Of a DNA stretch of 49,350 nucleotides, positions 45,037-49,350 are shown piece by piece (position 1 is the stretch's first letter; every line of letters begins with the position of its first letter). The stretch covers positions 1 through 49,350 of the forward strand of contig NZ_JAENRR010000036.1 of the NCBI RefSeq assembly GCF_016612505.1. Direction: 5' to 3'. The notes beneath the pieces were generated by a model, which was given only the letters and a program-made list of their open reading frames with translations, ran no database searches and was not told where the DNA came from. The translations under genes and the position numbers were made by a program. Source of the DNA: Carboxylicivirga marina (GTDB lineage: Bacteria > Bacteroidota > Bacteroidia > Bacteroidales > Marinilabiliaceae).

Positions 45037-45099
45037 ATTCTGCCTCTGCTTACAAACTTTCCATTCATAGATTCCTGATTTAGCAGAGGTGGAATTTTT
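45037..45099 (+). terminator. Terminator after the microprotein unit
   Basis: Arms ATTCTGCCTCTGCT (45037-45050) and AGCAGAGGTGGAAT (45082-45095) form a 14-bp stem with two G-T pairs and a 31-nt loop, followed by TTTT. The T run is on the plus strand, so it ends rightward transcription; it lies just beyond the helicase stop. Confidence 0.65.
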
Positions 45100-47341
45100 A
45101 TAGTACTCCATCTGATTGCATCCATGCTTGCACATATTTAATCTCGGGATACGAATATTCGTATTTCAGGAATTTTCGAATCTCAGATAAAGCCGTTTCA
45201 TTGCATTCTTCAATCCCTTTTTTTATGGATTCACGCGTTTCATGATCGATAAAATCGTTAAGTGACAAAATGTTTTCTTTGATGCAGCGAGCAATGTGCG
45301 ACTCAATGGTTGTTTTAACCAAGCCACGTTCTTTAGCGATGGCATCAACGTCATTACCTTGTTTGTAGAGCGCACAAGTAATCAGATATGTGGCCACTTT
45401 GGGCGTTTTTACCGCCTTGTCTTTTAAGGTCTTACTTTTGCGTTTCTTTTCTTCAGGTTGTTTCTCCAGCTCAGGCTGGTCAATGTCTTCTTTATTAACG
45501 TCTAATCCTTTAAGTGATGATTCGAGTAAGGTTTTTGCTTTATAAATGTTGTGTAATAAAGCATAATATTGAGCTGCCAGGTCTTTAAGCTCAGTCATAT
45601 AGGCTTTCACACCTTTCAATTCATTAACAGTTTCGAGATGCTCAATGATGTTCGAATGGCATTTTTTAATTGGCGGCTGAAAGTAGGCAACAGCCTTATC
45701 AATGCGTTCAATAAGGGTTTCAACATAATCATTGGCACCCGATTGTACAATTCGATACACTTGCGCTCGAAAGCGATTACCAACATTTTGCAGAGGCTCA
45801 GTTTCTTTCAGCAATTTTTCGGCCCATGGCTTGAACTGCTGTTTTTTTGAACGCTTCTCGTCTTTACTATAGCCTTTCAGATGTTGGTGCAACGAAACTA
45901 TCAAGTCATTAAAATCAAAGGCCTTTAATACAAAGTCATTGAAGTATTTTTGAGATTCTTGTTGAAGAATTGGCTGTAACTCGGCAGGGTTCATTTTCTG
46001 ACTAACAAAGCTTCTTAATGAATCATCCGCATCAATGCCCTGTTTCGGAATTGGTGTTTTTAATACCAAGCCATCCAGGGATGTAAGACGTGATAAGGCC
46101 ACATAAATTTGACCAGCTGCAAAGGCCTTGCCCACATCAATAATGGCTTTTTCAAACGTTAAACCCTGACTCTTATGAACTGTAATAGCCCAGGCCAGTT
46201 TAATGGGGTATTGGATAAATTCACCCACCACATTTTCGGTCACTTCGTTGGTTTCTTTATTGAGCGAATACTTTTTATTTTCCCAGGTATATGATTCTAC
46301 CATAACCGGCTCTGTTCCATCATTAAAACTAACTTCAATTTCGTCTTTAGTAATGTGGGTAATCGTACCAATTTTACCATTGAAGTAGCGCTGCTGGCCC
46401 GAGAAATCATTTTTGATAAACATCACTTGGGCCCCTTTTTTAAATTGCATGGTTTCTTGCAAGGGGTATTGATGCTCTTTAAAATCACCTTTTACCTCAG
46501 AGCGAAATGAAAAAAGCTGACCATTTAATTCAGCCAGGCATTCTTTATTTTTTGCATCGGCAATAGCATTGTGGGTTGTCAGTTGGATGTAGCCATCGTT
46601 GTTTTGTTGGTTAAAATCCGGTTGATAATATTGATTTAGCAAATTAATATCTTCATTGGTCACCTGGTTATCGCGGAAATGGTTGAGTAAGTCAACAAAT
46701 GTTTGGTCGGTTTGACGGTAGACTTTTTGCAGTTCAATGTGTACCGGGTGATGATGTTGCAAAACTTGTGCATCAAAAAAGTAAGGGCTTTTATAATAGC
46801 GCCTCAGATGTTGCCATTCTTCGTGTTTTGTTACCGGCGGCAGCTGAAGCATATCACCAATAAACAACACTTGCAATCCGCCGAAAGGGGTATTGTGCTG
46901 TCGGCGTACATGGCGGCAAATCAAGTCAATGGCATCCAGTAGATCGGCTCTTAGCATACTCACTTCATCGATCACCAATAGCTCCATATTACGAATCAGG
47001 TTACGCTTTACCGTATGCATCTGAATGTTCTTAATCAAAGAACGTGGAATATTAAAGTGAGCTAATGTTTGAATTTTTTCAGGGTCAATACCACTATTGT
47101 TATCCGGAATAAAAGCGCCAAAAGGCAACTGAAATAATGAATGAAGAGTTACACCACCGGCATTAATAGCAGCTATGCCAGTAGGTGCTGCTACAACCAT
47201 GTTTTTGTGTGTGTGTTCTTTAATGCGATGAAGTAAAGTGGTTTTGCCTGTTCCTGCTTTGCCGGTTAGGAACACACTGCGACTGGTTGTGTTAATGTAT
47301 TTAGAAACAAGAGATTGAAGTGAATCGATCTGTGTGCTCAT
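45098..47341 (-). CDS. PIF1/RecD2-like helicase with C-terminal HTH domain
   Basis: The 747-residue protein is a superfamily 1B helicase. Walker A is TGKAGTGKTT (residues 26-35), motif II is VIDEVSML (Asp125, Glu126), motif III is FIGDMLQLPPV, and the C-terminal core has KLAWAITVHKSQGLTF and AAGQIYVALSRL. Between the helicase lobes lies a SH3-like region (KIGTITHITKDEIEVSFNDG). After about residue 440 a coiled linker leads to an HTH_40-type domain starting near 650 (ATYLITCALYKQGNDVDAIAKERGL...TIESHIARCI). Bacterial PIF1-like enzymes unwind DNA and G-quadruplexes; the role here is unknown. It is divergent from the YkgJ-like gene. Confidence 0.9.
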   Translation of the reverse strand: MSTQIDSLQSLVSKYINTTSRSVFLTGKAGTGKTTLLHRIKEHTHKNMVVAAPTGIAAINAGGVTLHSLFQLPFGAFIPDNNSGIDPEKIQTLAHFNIPRSLIKNIQMHTVKRNLIRNMELLVIDEVSMLRADLLDAIDLICRHVRRQHNTPFGGLQVLFIGDMLQLPPVTKHEEWQHLRRYYKSPYFFDAQVLQHHHPVHIELQKVYRQTDQTFVDLLNHFRDNQVTNEDINLLNQYYQPDFNQQNNDGYIQLTTHNAIADAKNKECLAELNGQLFSFRSEVKGDFKEHQYPLQETMQFKKGAQVMFIKNDFSGQQRYFNGKIGTITHITKDEIEVSFNDGTEPVMVESYTWENKKYSLNKETNEVTENVVGEFIQYPIKLAWAITVHKSQGLTFEKAIIDVGKAFAAGQIYVALSRLTSLDGLVLKTPIPKQGIDADDSLRSFVSQKMNPAELQPILQQESQKYFNDFVLKAFDFNDLIVSLHQHLKGYSKDEKRSKKQQFKPWAEKLLKETEPLQNVGNRFRAQVYRIVQSGANDYVETLIERIDKAVAYFQPPIKKCHSNIIEHLETVNELKGVKAYMTELKDLAAQYYALLHNIYKAKTLLESSLKGLDVNKEDIDQPELEKQPEEKKRKSKTLKDKAVKTPKVATYLITCALYKQGNDVDAIAKERGLVKTTIESHIARCIKENILSLNDFIDHETRESIKKGIEECNETALSEIRKFLKYEYSYPEIKYVQAWMQSDGVL

Positions 47342-47424
47342 TTGATTAAGGTTAAATAATTGGGCAAGATAAGGGAAAAAAGTGCATGGTGCAAAGTGCT
47401 ATTGGTTGTTGAGAAGTTACGCTT

Positions 47425-47471
47425 AAAGATGACATCTTTCTTTGAAGTATTATAGTAAGATGTCATCCTTA
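47425..47471. promoter_or_regulatory. Paired operator-like dyads between helicase and YkgJ-like genes
   Basis: Site 1 (47425-47439) is the perfect 15-bp palindrome AAAGATG-A-CATCTTT. Site 2 (47456-47471), TAAGATG-T-CATCCTTA, repeats the same core with one extra base. Their centres are 31 bp apart, about three helical turns. Taken together, GATGACATCTT (47428-47438) and AAGATGTCATC (47457-47467) also form an 11-bp inverted repeat. The arrangement looks like tandem binding sites for a dimeric regulator; site 2 sits next to a -7 box. Confidence 0.5.
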
Positions 47472-47475
47472 CAAC

Positions 47476-47483
47476 TAACTTTG
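47476..47483 (+). promoter_or_regulatory. Possible -7 box for the YkgJ-like gene
   Basis: TAACTTTG matches TAnnTTTG exactly and lies 10 nt before the ATG at 47494. No TTG/TTTG is found at the usual -33 distance, and the leader would be only a few nt long. Confidence 0.4.
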
Positions 47484-47493
47484 TCCAAAACAA

Positions 47494-48015
47494 ATGAATA
47501 TGGCAACTCTGAACAATTATCAAGCACTACGTGATGAAATAGATTCAAATACGCTTAAATTGTGGGATGAGCATAGCAGCAATATGGCTTGCAAAAAAGG
47601 CTGCGACAAGTGCTGCCTTAATTTTGATGTATTTCCAATAGAGTTTGACTTCATAAAACAACAGCTTGAGAAGCTGTATCCGGAAGTGTTAAAACAAGAT
47701 AAGCCAGAGGAAATAGGAGAGAAGTGTTTCTTTTTGAAGAACCATCAATGCAGCATTTATGAGGCACGTCCTATTATCTGTCGAACACATGGCTATCCAT
47801 TATTATATATGAATGAAGCGGGCGACCAATGGGGATTATCGCATTGCGAACTTAATTTCACAAAGGTGGATGAAGATTATTTCAATGAGGAGAATTGTTA
47901 TATGCAAGACACCTTTAACAGCCGCCTGTTTATGATGAACAAGGAATATATTAAAACAACTCATCCCGATAAAGGTGAATTTGATCTAAATCCTTTGGTG
48001 AATGTGCTTAAGTAG
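47494..48015 (+). CDS. YkgJ family cysteine cluster protein
   Basis: The 173-residue protein has the YkgJ cysteine pattern: MACKKGCDKCC (Cys33, Cys37, Cys40, Cys41), then CFFLKNHQCSIYEARPIICRTHGYPLL. The eight or so Cys residues probably hold a zinc or iron-sulfur site. The family (UPF0153-type) has no settled function. It stands alone, divergent from the helicase gene, with operator-like dyads upstream. Confidence 0.9.
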   Translation: MNMATLNNYQALRDEIDSNTLKLWDEHSSNMACKKGCDKCCLNFDVFPIEFDFIKQQLEKLYPEVLKQDKPEEIGEKCFFLKNHQCSIYEARPIICRTHGYPLLYMNEAGDQWGLSHCELNFTKVDEDYFNEENCYMQDTFNSRLFMMNKEYIKTTHPDKGEFDLNPLVNVLK

Positions 48016-48023
48016 CTTACAAT

Positions 48024-48055
48024 AAAAAACAGGAGATAGCTTATGCCACCTCCTG
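48024..48055 (-). terminator. Terminator after the symporter gene
   Basis: A 6-bp stem (CAGGAG / CTCCTG, 48030-48055) with a 14-nt loop is followed on the minus strand by six T residues. It lies about 23 nt after the symporter stop codon. Confidence 0.55.
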
Positions 48056-48077
48056 CCAATATGTAAAGGCGATTTTT

Positions 48078-49085
48078 CTAAATATCCTTCTTTTTATGAT
48101 TGTCCTTTTGCGTTGCTAATGAAACAAATATGAGCGTTAGTAAAGCCAAGGTAAATGAGATAATAGCCGGATTGTCGAGCTGATGTAGGGCATTGTCGGG
48201 ATTTAGTCCGTAACGATTCCACATCATTGGAGAAGTAAGAATCAGTCCGATAGCAGTCACAATACCCACGACAATAGATGACGCAATTCCTTTAGCTGTT
48301 GTTTTTTTCCAGAACAATAACATCAATATGGAAGGTAGGTTTGCAGATGCTGCTACTGCAAAAGCCCAGCCTACCAGGAACGATACATTCATTCCTTTAA
48401 AAGCGATACCAAGTATTATTGCAATAATGCCCACAACAAATGCTGAAATTTTACCAGCGAGTACTTTGTTTTTCTCGCTCAGGTTTTTCTTCATATATAC
48501 ATCAATAATGTCATGAGCAATAGCGCCGGTTGATGCTATAATTAGTCCGCTAACCGTACCTAATATGGTGGCGAAGGCAATGGCGGAAATGATAGAGAAT
48601 AAACCAACGCCAAAGATCTTAGCCAGAAGCGGAGCTGACATATTGCTGCTTTCCATATCTAATACGCCATTTATGGCAGCACCTAAACCCATAAACATGG
48701 TTAGGATGTAAAATGTGCCAATTGAAGCAATGGCGACTATGGTTGACTTGCGTGCATCGCGCTGACTAGGCACCGTATAATATCGAATTAATATATGTGG
48801 TAGTGCAGATGTTCCAAGAAATAAGGCAATCATTAACGAAACGAAATTCAGTTTTGAAACAGGCGTTGCTCCTTTGCCAATTTTAAACCGGAGCCCTGGT
48901 TTCATCATATCACTCCCGGCAGTTTTATTTTGATACCAGACAGTAACCTTGTTTTCACCATCATTAAATTTTAACTGTGAGAAGCGCACAATCTCACTTT
49001 GTTCAATGGTTGAAAGAAATTTAAAAGGACCTAAAGGGCCGGTTTGTTCTACTTCCTGGCCATCAACAATTATTTTAGGGGACTT
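48078..49085 (-). pseudogene. Sodium:solute symporter, acetate-type (ActP-like), interrupted
   Basis: The frame encodes the C-terminal 335 residues of an SSS-family symporter. Recognisable ActP-type stretches are FLGTSALPHILIRYYTVPSQRDARKST, ISAIAFATILGTVSGLIIASTGAIAHDI and GWAFAVAASANLPSILMLLFW. A GTG at 48989 could start a 303-residue product, but the frame clearly continues upstream (KIIVDGQEVEQTGPLGPFKF) to 49085, where TAG at 49086-49088 ends it. About 200 residues and several helices at the N-terminus are missing. An insertion sequence begins at that point, so this gene is split. The rest should lie right of the window, beyond the element. Confidence 0.8.
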
Positions 49086-49350
49086 CTATAAATTAAAACT
49101 TTGACATACAGATGTGTATTAGTATTTTCAGGCGATAAAATCAGCCGAAAAGATGAATAAATATAAAAGCACCGGAAATAGGGGCCTTTTTGATGAACAA
49201 GAAAATGTCACAAAGCTTTCCGCAATTGGCAATCCTTTAGAAATGATTGGTAACGTAGTTGATTTTGAAATATTTAGAGATACTCTAGAAAAAGGACTTT
49301 TAAACAAAGAGAAGAAAAGCAATGCAGGAGCCAAGCCATTTGATGTAGTA
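49086..49350 (+). mobile_element. IS5-family insertion sequence, left part
   Basis: Sequence to the right of the broken symporter changes to a transposon end: about 66 bp of non-coding sequence, then a transposase frame to the window edge. The exact left boundary lies between about 49081 and 49095; the inverted repeat and target duplication cannot be defined because the right end is not in the window. A TTGACA-N16-TATTTT promoter-like pair is seen at 49101-49128. Confidence 0.75.
49153..49350 (+). CDS. IS5-family transposase, N-terminal part
   Basis: The first 66 codons of a transposase are present and the frame is open at the window edge. The start MNKYKSTGNRGLFDEQENV, the KLSAIGNPLEMIGNVVDFEIFRDTLEKGLL segment and KKSNAGAKPFDVV are the usual N-terminal region of IS5-family DDE transposases found in Bacteroidota. 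The catalytic DDE residues lie beyond the window, so activity cannot be judged. Confidence 0.85.
   Translation, partial: MNKYKSTGNRGLFDEQENVTKLSAIGNPLEMIGNVVDFEIFRDTLEKGLLNKEKKSNAGAKPFDVV

Noticed and set aside
49101-49128. TTGACA-N16-TATTTT as a functional sigma70 promoter of the insertion sequence
   Set aside because: The match resembles a proteobacterial promoter, but Bacteroidota use different boxes; kept only as a note on the element, not as a feature.

Overview
This is an AT-rich chromosomal segment of a Bacteroidota bacterium, most likely a member of the Bacteroidales/Marinilabiliales (an inference from gene content and order, not from a marker gene). Supporting neighbourhoods are DUF6452-DUF6048, DUF4271-hemD-rnpA-yidD, lysS-gpsA-pgi and ftsX-DUF3098-uppP-truB-queA. 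There are also many small secreted or outer-membrane proteins, a TonB-dependent receptor and promoter-like TAnnTTTG boxes. No rRNA, tRNA, CRISPR array or prophage is visible.

Layout. 1-5.8 kb: a gene-poor left edge, a secreted rhodanese, then an aldehyde dehydrogenase-recX-LPP20-like run, a PagL-like outer-membrane lipid A deacylase and a DUF2147 protein. 5.8-11.6 kb: a long leftward run of DUF6452 lipoprotein, DUF6048, glutaminase, DUF417 membrane protein, LOG-family hydrolase, DUF4271, hemD, rnpA and yidD. 11.8-16.9 kb: three rightward secreted peptidase genes, namely an active M16 zinc peptidase, an M16 paralogue without the zinc motif that carries an extra C-terminal domain, and an M28 aminopeptidase. 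17.0-21.6 kb: leftward central-metabolism and translation genes lysS, gpsA and pgi. 21.8-30.6 kb: rightward HAD phosphatase, two translationally coupled outer-membrane proteins (one with helix-hairpin-helix motifs), a C_GCAxxG_C_C protein, sbcD and sbcC. 30.6-37.2 kb: a patatin phospholipase, a TonB receptor lacking its 5' half, and the queA-truB-uppP-DUF3098-ftsX cell-envelope/RNA-modification run. 37.4-44.7 kb: a surface-glycan block with one glycosyltransferase facing six tightly packed genes for glycan modification and export. 44.7-49.35 kb: a possible 39-residue membrane microprotein, a PIF1-like helicase, a YkgJ cysteine-cluster protein, and an acetate-type symporter interrupted by an IS5-family insertion sequence at the right edge.

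How the genes work together. Most of the window is housekeeping. YidD, UppP and FtsX serve envelope assembly; RnpA, TruB, QueA and LysS serve RNA maturation and translation; SbcCD and RecX serve DNA repair. The M16 pair plus M28 enzyme form a secreted peptide-degrading set. The 38.6-44.7 kb operon probably decorates and exports a surface glycan.

Most notable observations: (1) a T10 tract that separates a well-placed GTG start and signal peptide from the DUF4271 frame; (2) a short transcription unit for a 39-residue membrane peptide; (3) paired operator-like dyads 31 bp apart between the helicase and ykgJ-like genes; (4) an outer-membrane barrel with ComEA-like helix-hairpin-helix motifs coupled to a second barrel; (5) a zinc-motif-less M16 subunit fused to a second domain; (6) two genes broken by rearrangement or insertion. 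No clearly new defence or mobile system was recognised.
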